From Terriglobia bacterium (GTDB taxonomy: Bacteria > Acidobacteriota > Terriglobia > Bryobacterales > Bryobacteraceae): a stretch of 64,000 nucleotides of DNA. The notes below the pieces were generated by a model. That model was not told where the DNA came from and searched no databases. It was given only the letters and a program-made list of their open reading frames with translations. The stretch covers positions 124,001 through 188,000 of the forward strand of contig JAIQFE010000004.1 of assembly GCA_020073445.1 (NCBI GenBank). The letters run 5' to 3'. Shown in pieces: positions 1-8,002 of this stretch. The position numbers were made by a program, and so were the translations under genes. The number at the start of each line of letters is the position of its first letter. The first letter of the stretch is position 1.

Positions 1-25
1 ACCTCCGCATGAGCGCGGCAGCCTC

Positions 26-958
26 CTAGGATCTTTTCGCACGCCAGCGCCGGCCCAGCGCCGGGATGATCGCGCCGCCGATATTCGCGAGATTCGCATC
101 CGGCAGCGGGGGACGCTCTGCTTTCGGATTTATTGCAGCGATCATGGAGCGGATCAGCCTCATCGCGGCACCCAGCTTGGCGCGAAAAGGATGATGCGGC
201 GGCCGCCCGTTGACCCGTACCACCAGCACCGTCACGTCATCTTCCGTCAAGTTTTCTGGATGCCTCTCCGCGATCTCCTTCAGCAGAGCCTCAATCAAAA
301 GACGCGGCTCCACGTCACCCAGGTGCCGCATGATCCGCAGGACGCCCGCCTCACCCAGATCCTTACCGTCGGCATCGCGGGATTCAATGAGCGCATCCGT
401 GTAGCTGACTACGCAATCGCCTGGCTCAAGCTCCACATCGAACTGCTCATAGTCTGAGACGTCGATCATTCCGAGCGGGATATTGCTGGGAGTAGACTTG
501 ACGGTCGCGTCCAGAGAATGATGCCCCAGGAAATCCCAGCGCCTCTGCGCCGCGTGGTACATCAGAGGCCGCGGATGACCCGCGTTGCAGACGGTCAAAC
601 GTCGGCTGGGCGCGAAAAACGTGCTGACAATCGCCGTCGCGAACGTTCCACCCTCCGACAGCTCCATGAACTGCTGATTCAGCAGCCGCACGAATTCGGT
701 CTGATCCAGGCGGTTGACGAAACGCCGCATGAGGGTTCGCAAGTCGGCTGCGGTCGCGGCGACCGCGTTTCCGTGTCCCGACACATCCGCCAGCAACAGA
801 CGGCTGATACGCCCGGTGGCACAGCTCGACGCGTAGTAGACGTCTCCGCCGGCGTTCGCCTGTCCGTAAGGTTTGCTATAAACCCACGCGTCCAGCCCTC
901 CGAATTCCACACCGGCGGACGTGAGCTGGCTCCCGCCCCAAACCTCCATGCACTGCAT
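26..958 (-). CDS. SpoIIE/PP2C-type serine phosphatase (RsbU-like)
   Basis: A 310-residue stand-alone phosphatase domain. Visible PP2C/SpoIIE motifs in order: ADVSGHGNAVA (metal-binding Asp-Gly), NAGHPRP, YTDALIESR and, near the end, EDDVTVLVV. Family members dephosphorylate anti-anti-sigma factors and so release stress sigma factors. No N-terminal sensor (PAS, GAF, HAMP) is present, and about 60 residues of basic, proline-rich tail follow the catalytic domain. The open frame reaches 1276, but the extra N-terminal part is low-complexity and runs into the divergent antiporter gene, so I place the start at the MQCMEVW methionine; a second ATG three codons later is possible. The partner anti-sigma factor is not in the window. 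Family sure, substrate inferred. Confidence 0.85.
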   Translation of the reverse strand: MQCMEVWGGSQLTSAGVEFGGLDAWVYSKPYGQANAGGDVYYASSCATGRISRLLLADVSGHGNAVAATAADLRTLMRRFVNRLDQTEFVRLLNQQFMELSEGGTFATAIVSTFFAPSRRLTVCNAGHPRPLMYHAAQRRWDFLGHHSLDATVKSTPSNIPLGMIDVSDYEQFDVELEPGDCVVSYTDALIESRDADGKDLGEAGVLRIMRHLGDVEPRLLIEALLKEIAERHPENLTEDDVTVLVVRVNGRPPHHPFRAKLGAAMRLIRSMIAAINPKAERPPLPDANLANIGGAIIPALGRRWRAKRS

Positions 959-1000
959 GCGTTGCGTGGCCGTTTGGTTACCCGGAGGGATCACTTGGGC

Positions 1001-1031
1001 ATTATAGCGAGCCACCCCTTGAGTGTTGTAA
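1001..1031. promoter_or_regulatory. Divergent promoter region, phosphatase / antiporter
   Basis: The 72 bases between the two divergent starts hold a perfect TATAAT on the minus strand (1001-1006), 43 bases upstream of the phosphatase start. A TTACAA at 1026-1031 could be its -35 box, with a long 19-base spacer. No good plus-strand promoter is visible, so the antiporter signal may lie inside the phosphatase gene. Confidence 0.4.
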
Positions 1032-2626
1032 TGGCTACAGTGGATCCGGCAGGCGGTGTATTCCTCATTTTGCTGCTGTTCGTCGTGGTTTTCGCGCTGC
1101 TCGCGCGGAAGCTTCAGACGCCCTATCCCATCGTCCTGGTGATCGCCGGCCTGGTGCTCAGTCCTATCCCAGGCACGCCGCACATTCCGCTGAATCCGAA
1201 ACTCATTTTCACGGTGGTGCTGCCGCCGCTTTTGTATGCCGCAGCGTGGCTTACATCCTGGCGCGAATTTCGCCACAACCTGGTCAGCATCATATCCGTC
1301 GCCTGCGGCCTGGTAGCCTTTACGATCTCAGGCGTCGCTGTCGCGTGCGAATGGCTGTTCCCCGGGTTCGATTGGCGGATCGGCGTGATCCTCGGAGCTG
1401 TCGTCGCGCCCACCGACGCAGTTGCGGCCACGGCCATCGCGTCTTCGGTCGGACTGCCGCGGCGAATCGTCGATCTGCTCGAAGGCGAAAGCCTGGTCAA
1501 CGACGCAACCGGATTGCTGGCGCTCGAATTCGGCATTGCGCTGGTGTTCGAAGGTACGACCCCGACTCTGGGCGCAGGTCTGATGCGCTTCGCCTATTTG
1601 GTGGCCGCCGGACTTGGTGCCGGCGCCATCGTCGCATTCGCCGTCGCTTGGATCGAACGCTGGATCGACGACGGCCCCATAGAGATCGCGATCTCTCTGA
1701 TGGTGCCCTACGCCGCGTACCTGGGGGCCGAGGCGATCCATGCTTCTGGAATCCTCGCCGTCGTCGCCTGCGGGCTAATTTTGAGCCGCAAGAGCGCTGA
1801 GATTTTTTCGCCCGCGGTTCGTCTGCAGGTGTACTCGGTATGGAGCGCGATCGTGTTCATCCTGAACGGCGTGGTCTTCGTGCTCATCGGCCTGCAGATG
1901 TCGGGGATTGTCCGCGGCCTTGCGGGAGTGAGCCTGCCGCGCCTTGTCGTCGATGGTGCCCTGTGCAGCGCCTTGGTGATTCTGCTTCGCCTGATGTGGG
2001 TTATTCCAGGCGGGCGCTTCTCGTATTTCATCCGCCGCCGACTCCTCCATCAAACCGAGCAGCGCCCCACGGGAAAGGAATTACTCGTGTTTGGATGGAG
2101 CGGCATGCGCGGCGTCGTCACGCTGGCCGCGGCCATGGCCCTTCCGGATTCGCTGCCGGACGGGACCGCCTTCCCTCAAAGAAACCTGGTCGTGTTTCTT
2201 GCGTTCAGTGTCGTCGTATCGACACTGGTTGTACAGGGACTGAGCCTCGCGCCGTTGATCCGCGCACTCGGACTCGCAGGCGGAATAGGACCCGATTGCG
2301 AGGAGCAGGAGGCGCATCGAATCGCTATTCAGGCCGCACTCGCCCATCTCGAACAAGCGCGCGGCCATGATCGTGCCGAATATAGCAGCGTGTACGACGA
2401 CCTCGCGCAGCACTATCGAGCGCAACTTGGCGCGCTAGACAGGGTATCGGATGACGCGGCGGCACCGCAGCCGCTGCACTATCATAAACACCGGACGCTT
2501 TCGCACGAATTACTCGGCGTGCAGCGGCGGACCCTGCTGCGGCTTCGCCACGAAGGCCGCATCAACGATCAGGTGCTTCGCGGTCTCGAACGCGACCTCG
2601 ATTTGCAGGAAGCCCGAGACTTATAG
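1031..2626 (+). CDS. Na+/H+ antiporter, CPA1 (NhaP-like) family
   Basis: A 531-residue inner-membrane protein with about 12 hydrophobic segments over the first ~400 residues, then a soluble tail of ~130 residues. CPA1 features are clear: an early PYPIVLVIAGL segment, VVAPTDAVAATAI (the family's transport Asp region), and EGESLVNDATGLL. Such proteins exchange cytoplasmic Na+ (or K+) for protons in pH and salt homeostasis. The start is the ATG at 1031 (MATVDPAGG); the longer open frame upstream is antisense to the phosphatase and unlikely to be translated. The gene converges on the AI-2E permease gene with a 40-base gap. Confidence 0.9.
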   Translation: MATVDPAGGVFLILLLFVVVFALLARKLQTPYPIVLVIAGLVLSPIPGTPHIPLNPKLIFTVVLPPLLYAAAWLTSWREFRHNLVSIISVACGLVAFTISGVAVACEWLFPGFDWRIGVILGAVVAPTDAVAATAIASSVGLPRRIVDLLEGESLVNDATGLLALEFGIALVFEGTTPTLGAGLMRFAYLVAAGLGAGAIVAFAVAWIERWIDDGPIEIAISLMVPYAAYLGAEAIHASGILAVVACGLILSRKSAEIFSPAVRLQVYSVWSAIVFILNGVVFVLIGLQMSGIVRGLAGVSLPRLVVDGALCSALVILLRLMWVIPGGRFSYFIRRRLLHQTEQRPTGKELLVFGWSGMRGVVTLAAAMALPDSLPDGTAFPQRNLVVFLAFSVVVSTLVVQGLSLAPLIRALGLAGGIGPDCEEQEAHRIAIQAALAHLEQARGHDRAEYSSVYDDLAQHYRAQLGALDRVSDDAAAPQPLHYHKHRTLSHELLGVQRRTLLRLRHEGRINDQVLRGLERDLDLQEARDL

Positions 2627-2655
2627 GATCGGCCGCTGCAATCAAAAGCGGTTCC

Positions 2656-2673
2656 TCCCTAGGAGCTTAGGGA
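2656..2673. terminator. Possible shared hairpin between convergent genes
   Basis: TCCCTA (2656-2661) pairs with TAGGGA (2668-2673) across a 6-base loop, with GCGG/CCGC able to extend it outward. It lies between convergent genes and overlaps the stop codon of the leftward one. No T-tract follows on either side. Confidence 0.25.
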
Positions 2674-4568
2674 AGCTGCCGCAATTGCACGCTTTCCTTG
2701 CTAATCGCAGGATCCCCGTGGCCAACGAACTTGACGGCATCGGCCAGACTCGTCACCAGCTTGCTTGGGCGCGAAGGTTGGAAACGCTGCATGGCGCGCT
2801 CGCAATCTCCGGAGAATCCCCACACACCGACGATCACCTTGGATCGGGGATATCGCATTTGGAGTTCCCGGCTGAGGGTTCTGGCTCGCGCAAAGGCGAA
2901 GGGAGGCAAGGCCGAGATGCAGAAGGTATCGCTGTCCGCGGGCTTCATGAATCCGACGGCGTTTTGCAGAATCGCATCCACGGAGAACGAAATCGCGGCA
3001 TACCCGGCCTGCTCCAGAAGTTGGGCCAGCATCGCCGCCGTAATTTCGTCTGCCTCATCGTTGGCGGGAATACAGAGGACCCGGCCGGTTCGAGGTTCCG
3101 GAGGATTTCCATCCGCCGATGAGTCCGCCAGCAGCGAATCGGCTCTCAGCGTCTGTTCGGAAAACTCCACCACCATTTCCTTGATGCTCATAAACAGAAA
3201 TTCTTCCCGCGTACGGTCCAGCGCCCCTTTGTGGCGATCCTGTTCGGCCATGGTCAGCGCCGGTATGATCACCGCATCGTACAGTTGCGATAAAGAGTGA
3301 TCGCGAAGATACAGACTGGCCACCGTTCGCGCCTCACGGTCGTCCATTGCCAGCAGCCGCTGATAGAAGTGCGCCTCCGGCACCAATACGGCTTCATCGC
3401 CCAACAGGACATGCAGAAACGAAAACTCCGGCACGTAGCGGCCCAGAACCACGACACAGACCGTGAGCGGGGTGGACAGAATGAGGCCAGCGGGTCCCCA
3501 CAGAACCGTCCAGAAAACCGCCGTGAGAAGCAGAGCCAGGGCGGAGATTCCCGTGTGCATTCCATAGAGCCACGGTTCCACGAAGTTGCTGGTGGCCAGC
3601 TCCAGCGCCGCGAACAACAGGAAGACCAGCAGCGGATGCATCCAGTTGTCGAACACCGCAAGCGCGAGCGTAAATGGCAGTAAGCCCGACACGAACGCTC
3701 CGACATAGGGCACGATTCGCAAGATCCCCGCCACGCTGCCCCACAAAGCCGCATACGGGATGCCGATCAAGTACAACCCAATTCCACACAGAACGCCAAA
3801 GCCCACATTCACCAGGAGCTGCATCAGAAGATACCGGCTCACTCGGTGGGTTGCGTCCTCCAGCGCCCGCGTCATCACGTTCAGTTGACCCAGTCCAACC
3901 AGGCGGAACAGTCGATTGTGCAGGTCCTTCTGATTGATCAGCAGGAACACACTGAAAATCAGGACCATTCCGAACTCCCCCAGGGGCGCCAGAAAGGGCT
4001 GGGCCAAATCGCGCAGGCGCGCTAATTCGTTCGCGGGCGGCTCGACGATTTGGACGGGCTGAGGACGGCTGCCGCGATCGCTGGAAACCGGTGGGGCGGG
4101 CGCCTCCACGGTCATCACTTCGGTCGCCAGGTCTTTGATAGTCCTGGTCGCCTGCCCCAACGCCCCTTCGCCGGGCGCGCGCATAGCTTCCAGCTTGTTA
4201 TGAATATTTTGCCGATAGCGGGGCAGTTCGTTCGCGACCCCGACCAGTTGATTGAAAATCACCCAGGCGACGCCGCCGGCGGCCGCGATCGAAACGATCA
4301 TCACCAGCGCCACCGCGGGAACGCGTCCGAGGCGCATCTTGCCCAAACGGATCTGGCGCAGCCAGTCCACGGCGGGCATCAGGACCAGAGCCAGCGTAAT
4401 CGCGAACGCCAGGGGAACAAGGATCTCGCGAGCCAGGTACAATACGCCAATCACCGCAATCAGGATTGCGGCGGTCCGGACACCGGAGGAACCGGGTGGC
4501 TGGTTGGGCTCGATCATGCCCGCGGGTGCTTTCGGCGTTTTGACGGAATGATTCCGAAATTCTACCAC
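2667..4568 (-). CDS. AI-2E family permease with C-terminal Rossmann-like domain
   Basis: A 633-residue protein. Residues ~30-400 form an AI-2E/PerM membrane domain: two N-terminal helices, a soluble proline-rich insert around 130-190, then helices with typical PYVGAFVSGLLPF and GPAGLILSTPLTV stretches. Family members transport diverse small molecules; some act as Na+(Li+)/H+ antiporters. After it, a soluble region ends in a ~120-residue alternating beta/alpha segment (VLCIPANDEADEI, VIVGVWGFSG) resembling a flavodoxin or B12-binding fold without an obvious cofactor motif. The start used is GTG at 4568; ATG at 4517 is equally possible because neither has a clear Shine-Dalgarno. The proximity to an Na+/H+ antiporter may be meaningful. 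Substrate unknown. Confidence 0.8.
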   Translation of the reverse strand: MVEFRNHSVKTPKAPAGMIEPNQPPGSSGVRTAAILIAVIGVLYLAREILVPLAFAITLALVLMPAVDWLRQIRLGKMRLGRVPAVALVMIVSIAAAGGVAWVIFNQLVGVANELPRYRQNIHNKLEAMRAPGEGALGQATRTIKDLATEVMTVEAPAPPVSSDRGSRPQPVQIVEPPANELARLRDLAQPFLAPLGEFGMVLIFSVFLLINQKDLHNRLFRLVGLGQLNVMTRALEDATHRVSRYLLMQLLVNVGFGVLCGIGLYLIGIPYAALWGSVAGILRIVPYVGAFVSGLLPFTLALAVFDNWMHPLLVFLLFAALELATSNFVEPWLYGMHTGISALALLLTAVFWTVLWGPAGLILSTPLTVCVVVLGRYVPEFSFLHVLLGDEAVLVPEAHFYQRLLAMDDREARTVASLYLRDHSLSQLYDAVIIPALTMAEQDRHKGALDRTREEFLFMSIKEMVVEFSEQTLRADSLLADSSADGNPPEPRTGRVLCIPANDEADEITAAMLAQLLEQAGYAAISFSVDAILQNAVGFMKPADSDTFCISALPPFAFARARTLSRELQMRYPRSKVIVGVWGFSGDCERAMQRFQPSRPSKLVTSLADAVKFVGHGDPAISKESVQLRQLP

Positions 4569-4604
4569 TCGCGCCAGTCTGGAGCGATCCTCAGTCCGCG
4601 CCCA

Positions 4605-4976
4605 TCAAGCCGCGATATCGACCTCGCTCCGGTCTGCGGTCTTTTCGCGATCCACCGCCTCTTGGCAGGCGATACAGTACGAGGCCCATGGAACTGCGGC
4701 AAGACGCTTCAGATTGATGCTCGCTTCGCAGCCGGCACAGACTCCGAACTCCCCCGAACGGATGCGGCGCAGCGCGTCTCGCACTTCGCCCAGCCGGCTG
4801 GAGTTGCGCTCGAGATTGCCCATGGCATAATCACGATCGTTGGCGTTCTGCACCCGGTCCAGTTCATCCGAGGTCGTCTCGATCACCAGAGCCTCGCGGT
4901 TGCTACTTCCACTTCCTATCTCGAGCAGCTTGCTCTCTAGCGCCCGTCGAAATCCATTGAGCTCATTTTTTGTCAT
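4605..4976 (-). CDS. DksA/TraR family zinc-finger protein
   Basis: A 123-residue DksA-like protein: a long helical N-terminus (MTKNELNGFRRALESKL...) followed by a four-cysteine finger, CAGC ... CIAC, at about residues 80-105, with the LAAVPWASYCIAC signature. DksA proteins bind the RNA polymerase secondary channel and, with (p)ppGpp, adjust transcription in stress. It lacks the full coiled-coil length of E. coli DksA, so it belongs with the short DksA-like/YbiI-type members. It sits 11 bases downstream of the BON lipoprotein gene on the same strand, probably co-transcribed. Confidence 0.88.
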   Translation of the reverse strand: MTKNELNGFRRALESKLLEIGSGSSNREALVIETTSDELDRVQNANDRDYAMGNLERNSSRLGEVRDALRRIRSGEFGVCAGCEASINLKRLAAVPWASYCIACQEAVDREKTADRSEVDIAA

Positions 4977-4987
4977 GGTAATTATTC

Positions 4988-5545
4988 TCAGTTCGATGAG
5001 GTGGCTTTCTGCTTCTTCACCTGCAACTCATTCACAACCTGGTCCACGTTCAGGACCGCGGCAGCGACCTCTTCGGCCCGCGCACGCTTCGCTTGAGAGT
5101 TGACGTCTCCGGACAGCGTCACCACGTGATTCTTGACCGCATATTTTACGCTCTCGTGAAGTCTGTTTTTGATGAGCGCCGCATCCAGGTTGCTCTCGAT
5201 GCCCAGATCCAGATCGACATTCACCTTATGCGCGACATTCTCGGCCCCCAGCGGAAGCACTGCGATTTGGTTTGCGACCACCTGAGACCCTGACATGGAT
5301 CTTGCTATGGATTCCGCTTTTGCCTTGTCATCGTCCGACATGACATTTCCGCCCAGGGTCACGACACCCTTGTCGCGGTCTTGGCTTACTGTGACGCTCT
5401 TGAGACCGGCTTGCTCCACCGATGTGCGGATCTCGCCGGAAACGTCGGCTGACCTGCTGAAATTCGAGCACCCGGCTAAAGTCCCGACTACTACCACGGC
5501 CAGCCCCAGGACTATCGTGGGCAGGTACGTTTTGATCTTTTTCAT
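4988..5545 (-). CDS. Two-BON-domain lipoprotein (OsmY-like)
   Basis: A 185-residue secreted protein with a lipoprotein signal peptide ending in LAGC (Cys at about 25) and two BON domains (about 33-105 and 112-178), each with the V-T-L-x-G-x-V core: GVVTLGGNV and HVVTLSGDV. BON proteins bind phospholipid surfaces, and OsmY is induced by osmotic stress. Cys-Ser at the cleavage site predicts outer-membrane sorting. A strong Shine-Dalgarno (GGAGGAGA) precedes the ATG. The neighbouring DksA-like gene suggests a stress operon. Confidence 0.88.
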   Translation of the reverse strand: MKKIKTYLPTIVLGLAVVVVGTLAGCSNFSRSADVSGEIRTSVEQAGLKSVTVSQDRDKGVVTLGGNVMSDDDKAKAESIARSMSGSQVVANQIAVLPLGAENVAHKVNVDLDLGIESNLDAALIKNRLHESVKYAVKNHVVTLSGDVNSQAKRARAEEVAAAVLNVDQVVNELQVKKQKATSSN

Positions 5546-5987
5546 GTTCTCTCCTCCGATGACGACACCGTCAGCCTCTACTTAAGGCATGGGAAAGGCC
5601 GAACGTTGTTGGCTGGAGCATTTCAGCGCGGCCACGCGCCAAATGCCAAACATGGCAGGCGGCGCAGTTGCAAGGGCGTCACGGCTGGTAACGATATGTG
5701 GTCACGTGACCAAGGATGGTTAGTGGCAATCGCGGGTCAGCCCCGAGCCAGCGCCTCGATTGGGTGAAGTCGCGCTGCTGAAAATCACACGCCAGCCTGC
5801 AATCGCGGAGGTCGATAAGCCGCCGCCGGGCTTAACGCTATGTCGTTATATGACGCAACATGGTCACTGCATTGTCAGGGATGCGCGACTCCGCGCATTG
5901 CAGGTATGTAGAACTGGACTGCCGTTTTCAGCTCGCGGACCGGGCCTCCACGTGCACACGGCAAGGTATCTATTCCCAAGGAGAAGC
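5546..5987. promoter_or_regulatory. Intergenic region with two palindromes
   Basis: A 442-base gap between divergent lipoprotein genes, with no convincing gene. It holds TGCCA-AACA-TGGCA at 5644-5657 and a perfect 14-base palindrome TGGTCACGTGACCA at 5699-5712, both resembling dimeric regulator sites. No clear -10/-35 pair could be assigned. AAGGAGA at about 5978-5984 is the Shine-Dalgarno of the next gene. Confidence 0.35.
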
Positions 5988-6278
5988 ATGAAACGATTGA
6001 TGTTCGTAGTAGGTTTGTTTTCGGTCTTGACGGTTGGATGCGATATGCGTGGCCGTGATGGAGTTGCCGGACCAGCCGGAGCCGACGGCCGAACCGGTGT
6101 TGCCGGATCTGACGGATCGTCTGGCGCCAAAGGCAATGAGGGTAAAACCGGCGCGGATGGCGCGACCGGTCAAAGCGGCACGGCGGGTCAAAACGGAGCT
6201 ACAGGCGCGGCGGGTGCCGAAGGCGCGGCCGGAGCTGACGGTGCTAAGGGTGACCGAGGTCGAACCGGAGACCGGTAA
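5988..6278 (+). CDS. Collagen-like repeat lipoprotein
   Basis: A 96-residue protein: lipoprotein signal peptide with lipobox TVGC (Cys at 18), then 25 uninterrupted Gly-X-Y triplets from about residue 22 to the last residue. Typical triplets are GAD, GPA, GKT, GDR. Bacterial collagen-like proteins form triple helices on cell surfaces or spores; here it would be anchored to a membrane. There is no C-terminal globular domain or trimerisation head, which is unusual. The Shine-Dalgarno AAGGAGA and the signal peptide decide the ATG at 5988. Proline is scarce in the triplets. Composition is clear, function unknown. Confidence 0.85.
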   Translation: MKRLMFVVGLFSVLTVGCDMRGRDGVAGPAGADGRTGVAGSDGSSGAKGNEGKTGADGATGQSGTAGQNGATGAAGAEGAAGADGAKGDRGRTGDR

Positions 6279-6302
6279 GCTCTACGCGCCCGGGGGCACG
6301 AT

Positions 6303-6596
6303 TCAATCTGACTCTTTCCTGCGGTATTCGAAAGGCACATCATCCTCGAGAACTTCTTTCGTGCGAACCTCGCCCGCGTCAGCGTCCGGAGCATTTTCCA
6401 CACCGCTGATCACTTCCGCCTCGAAGGATTGCCCTTCTTCGAGCAGTTCCACGACGCTTTCCGAGTTCGCTTCTGCAACGTCTGACAATCCCTGAGTGTC
6501 CCCGGACTGGCCGGCTGAACCCGGACCTAACCCGTGCTCCTTAGCGGAAGCGGGAGTGCTGTACGTTCGGCGGCCTTGGTCCTGTGGCTTTTTCAT
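6303..6596 (-). CDS. Small acidic hypothetical protein
   Basis: A 97-residue, mostly polar protein, probably disordered at the N-terminus, with an acidic middle (SVVELLEEGQSFEAEVISGVENAPD). No signal peptide, membrane segment or known motif. The GGGAGAAAGG Shine-Dalgarno fits well before the ATG. It is convergent with the collagen-like gene and divergent from the next tiny gene. I do not recognise a family. Confidence 0.55.
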   Translation of the reverse strand: MKKPQDQGRRTYSTPASAKEHGLGPGSAGQSGDTQGLSDVAEANSESVVELLEEGQSFEAEVISGVENAPDADAGEVRTKEVLEDDVPFEYRRKESD

Positions 6597-6620
6597 GCCC
6601 TTTCTCCCTGCAAGTACCTT

Positions 6621-6683
6621 GCCAATACTTGGCTTAATGTTAACAATCGCGAATGGTCCGCGTCGTGCACGTCAAAGTGCACG
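6621..6683. promoter_or_regulatory. Two inverted repeats between divergent small genes
   Basis: GCCAA-TAC-TTGGC (6621-6633) and CGTGCAC-GTCAAA-GTGCACG (6664-6683) are perfect inverted repeats in the ~110-base divergent gap. An AT-rich TTAATGTTAAC lies between them and could hold promoter boxes. The second repeat ends 11 bases before the Shine-Dalgarno of the gene at 6708. Confidence 0.35.
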
Positions 6684-6707
6684 TCTTTAGAGCTGGAGGG
6701 AAAAAAG

Positions 6708-6923
6708 ATGCGAGACGCACACAGAAAAGCAGCCGAGCAGCACGAACTTGCGGCAAAGGCACACCGTACTGCTGCCGAACACAATGAAAAAGGCGAAGAC
6801 GAAGCGGGACGCTGGCATTCGGAACGGGCGCTGGAGTTCTCCGAGCGCGCTTACAAGCTCGCCAAGGAAGCCCACACGAAATCGGGCCAGATCGTAAGTC
6901 TCAAAGAAACAGGAACTCTTTAG
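6708..6923 (+). CDS. Small His/Ala-rich helical protein
   Basis: A 71-residue protein made of amphipathic helix rich in Ala, His, Glu and Lys (HRKAAEQHELAAKAHRTAAEH). Short proteins of this composition occur in stress gene clusters, but no function is known to me. CTGGAGGG just upstream supports the ATG at 6708 over the longer frame. The next gene starts 2 bases after its stop. Confidence 0.7.
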   Translation: MRDAHRKAAEQHELAAKAHRTAAEHNEKGEDEAGRWHSERALEFSERAYKLAKEAHTKSGQIVSLKETGTL

Positions 6924-6925
6924 AT

Positions 6926-7267
6926 ATGTCTACTCGTCACAACCCGGAATCCCATAACGACAATCGCCGGCGGGCTGCCGAACTGCACAATGTGCCGGCG
7001 CACGCCCACACTGTCGCCGAGCAGCACGGCAAACAGGATCACCTCAGCGGACCGGAACTCTCACGGCAAGCCCTGGAGGACTCGCAGGATGCACATCGGC
7101 CTGCTCAAGCGCCTACCATTGGACATGGCGTCGCTGCGTTCGGGCACGATGACATCGCTGCCCTCGCGTATGAACTTTGGCGAGCCAGAGGCTGTCCGGA
7201 CGGATCGCCGGAGGAAGATTGGTTTCATGCCGCAGAACAATTACGATCGCGCGCACACACTACCTGA
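6926..7267 (+). CDS. DUF2934 domain protein
   Basis: A 113-residue protein. The first ~65 residues continue the His/Ala-rich theme (RRAAELHNVPAHAHTVAEQHG); the last ~45 match DUF2934: DDIAALAYELWRARGCPDGSPEEDWFHAAEQL, a short helical module common in Acidobacteria and Proteobacteria, function unknown. It lies in a tight run with the genes before and after, and overlaps the next gene by 41 bases. Confidence 0.75.
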   Translation: MSTRHNPESHNDNRRRAAELHNVPAHAHTVAEQHGKQDHLSGPELSRQALEDSQDAHRPAQAPTIGHGVAAFGHDDIAALAYELWRARGCPDGSPEEDWFHAAEQLRSRAHTT

Positions 7268-7511
7268 TCCAGCGCAGGGGGACCGCCGCTGTCCGAAATG
7301 CGGCATGGAGACGGAGTCCATCGAAATGGGCGCCGAAGGCCTGGCTGTTCAGGAATTGCAGCTCTGCCCGAACTGCTATCTGGTGACCTGGACGGACCAG
7401 GACGGCCCGCATATCCGGCAAGGCGTGCCGGTACATCCGGGCGATACCCTTGGTAACGAACCGGACGCGAGTAAATCCGGCTGGCTGCCGGGCGAACCTG
7501 AGGAATGTTGA
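7227..7511 (+). CDS. Small zinc-ribbon-like protein
   Basis: A 94-residue protein with CPKC and CPNC pairs about 30 residues apart (residues ~20-50), a typical zinc ribbon. The polar C-terminus (GVPVHPGDTLGNEPD) has no recognised domain. The ATG at 7227 follows an AGGAAG Shine-Dalgarno located inside the DUF2934 gene; translation is likely coupled. It ends 12 bases before the convergent PilZ gene. Confidence 0.6.
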   Translation: MPQNNYDRAHTLPDPAQGDRRCPKCGMETESIEMGAEGLAVQELQLCPNCYLVTWTDQDGPHIRQGVPVHPGDTLGNEPDASKSGWLPGEPEEC

Positions 7512-7523
7512 GTGCGACGAATG

Positions 7524-7937
7524 TCAGGCGCCCGCCCCGAAGGATTCGTCAGATGGCAGGTCTTGCTTCCCGGCGATCCGGAAGTGGTATCGCTCCAACC
7601 CTACCGCGAAGCTGAATAGCTCGCAGCGCACAATGGTCCCCACGGCAACCAGTTGCAGCGGAATCCGCCCCTCTAACCGCGTGGGCCAATCGATGTGCAA
7701 TTCCAGCGTGGTGCCGGCGCTTACTTCGTGCTGATACATAACCAGCACGCCGCCGCTGCTGATATTCCGCACCCAGCCCGCTCCGGCAACAGGATACGCT
7801 TGCCCCAGGGATCGAAAGCGAACGCGTAGTTCGAACGGAAACCGGAGCCTCGTCCGGCGTTCCACCTGATGTGGCGGATCGGAATCCTCCGTCCGGTATT
7901 CTTTTTCCTGACTCGCCAATCGTGCAGAACTGCGCAT
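7524..7937 (-). CDS. PilZ-domain protein
   Basis: A 137-residue PilZ protein. The N-terminal motif RRTRLRF fits the RxxxR c-di-GMP switch, and the barrel carries VRNISSGGVLV, matching the D/NxSxxG motif. PilZ proteins bind cyclic-di-GMP and often control exopolysaccharide output. The ATG at 7937 has a purine-rich GAGAGAG before it; the longer frame would run into the WbaP gene. It lies directly downstream of the polysaccharide operon on the same strand, which suggests c-di-GMP control of that pathway. Confidence 0.82.
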   Translation of the reverse strand: MRSSARLASQEKEYRTEDSDPPHQVERRTRLRFPFELRVRFRSLGQAYPVAGAGWVRNISSGGVLVMYQHEVSAGTTLELHIDWPTRLEGRIPLQLVAVGTIVRCELFSFAVGLERYHFRIAGKQDLPSDESFGAGA

Positions 7938-8002
7938 ACTCTCTCTCGCTAGGCTGGACGCCAAGTAACTTAGATACCGCTGGCCTCGCAGCGTTTCAAT
8001 AT

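Noticed and set aside
518-1030. Upstream extension of the antiporter frame
   Set aside because: Antisense to the phosphatase; the membrane protein starts at 1031.
959-1276. N-terminal extension of the phosphatase frame
   Set aside because: Low-complexity, antisense to the antiporter start; domain begins at MQCMEVW.
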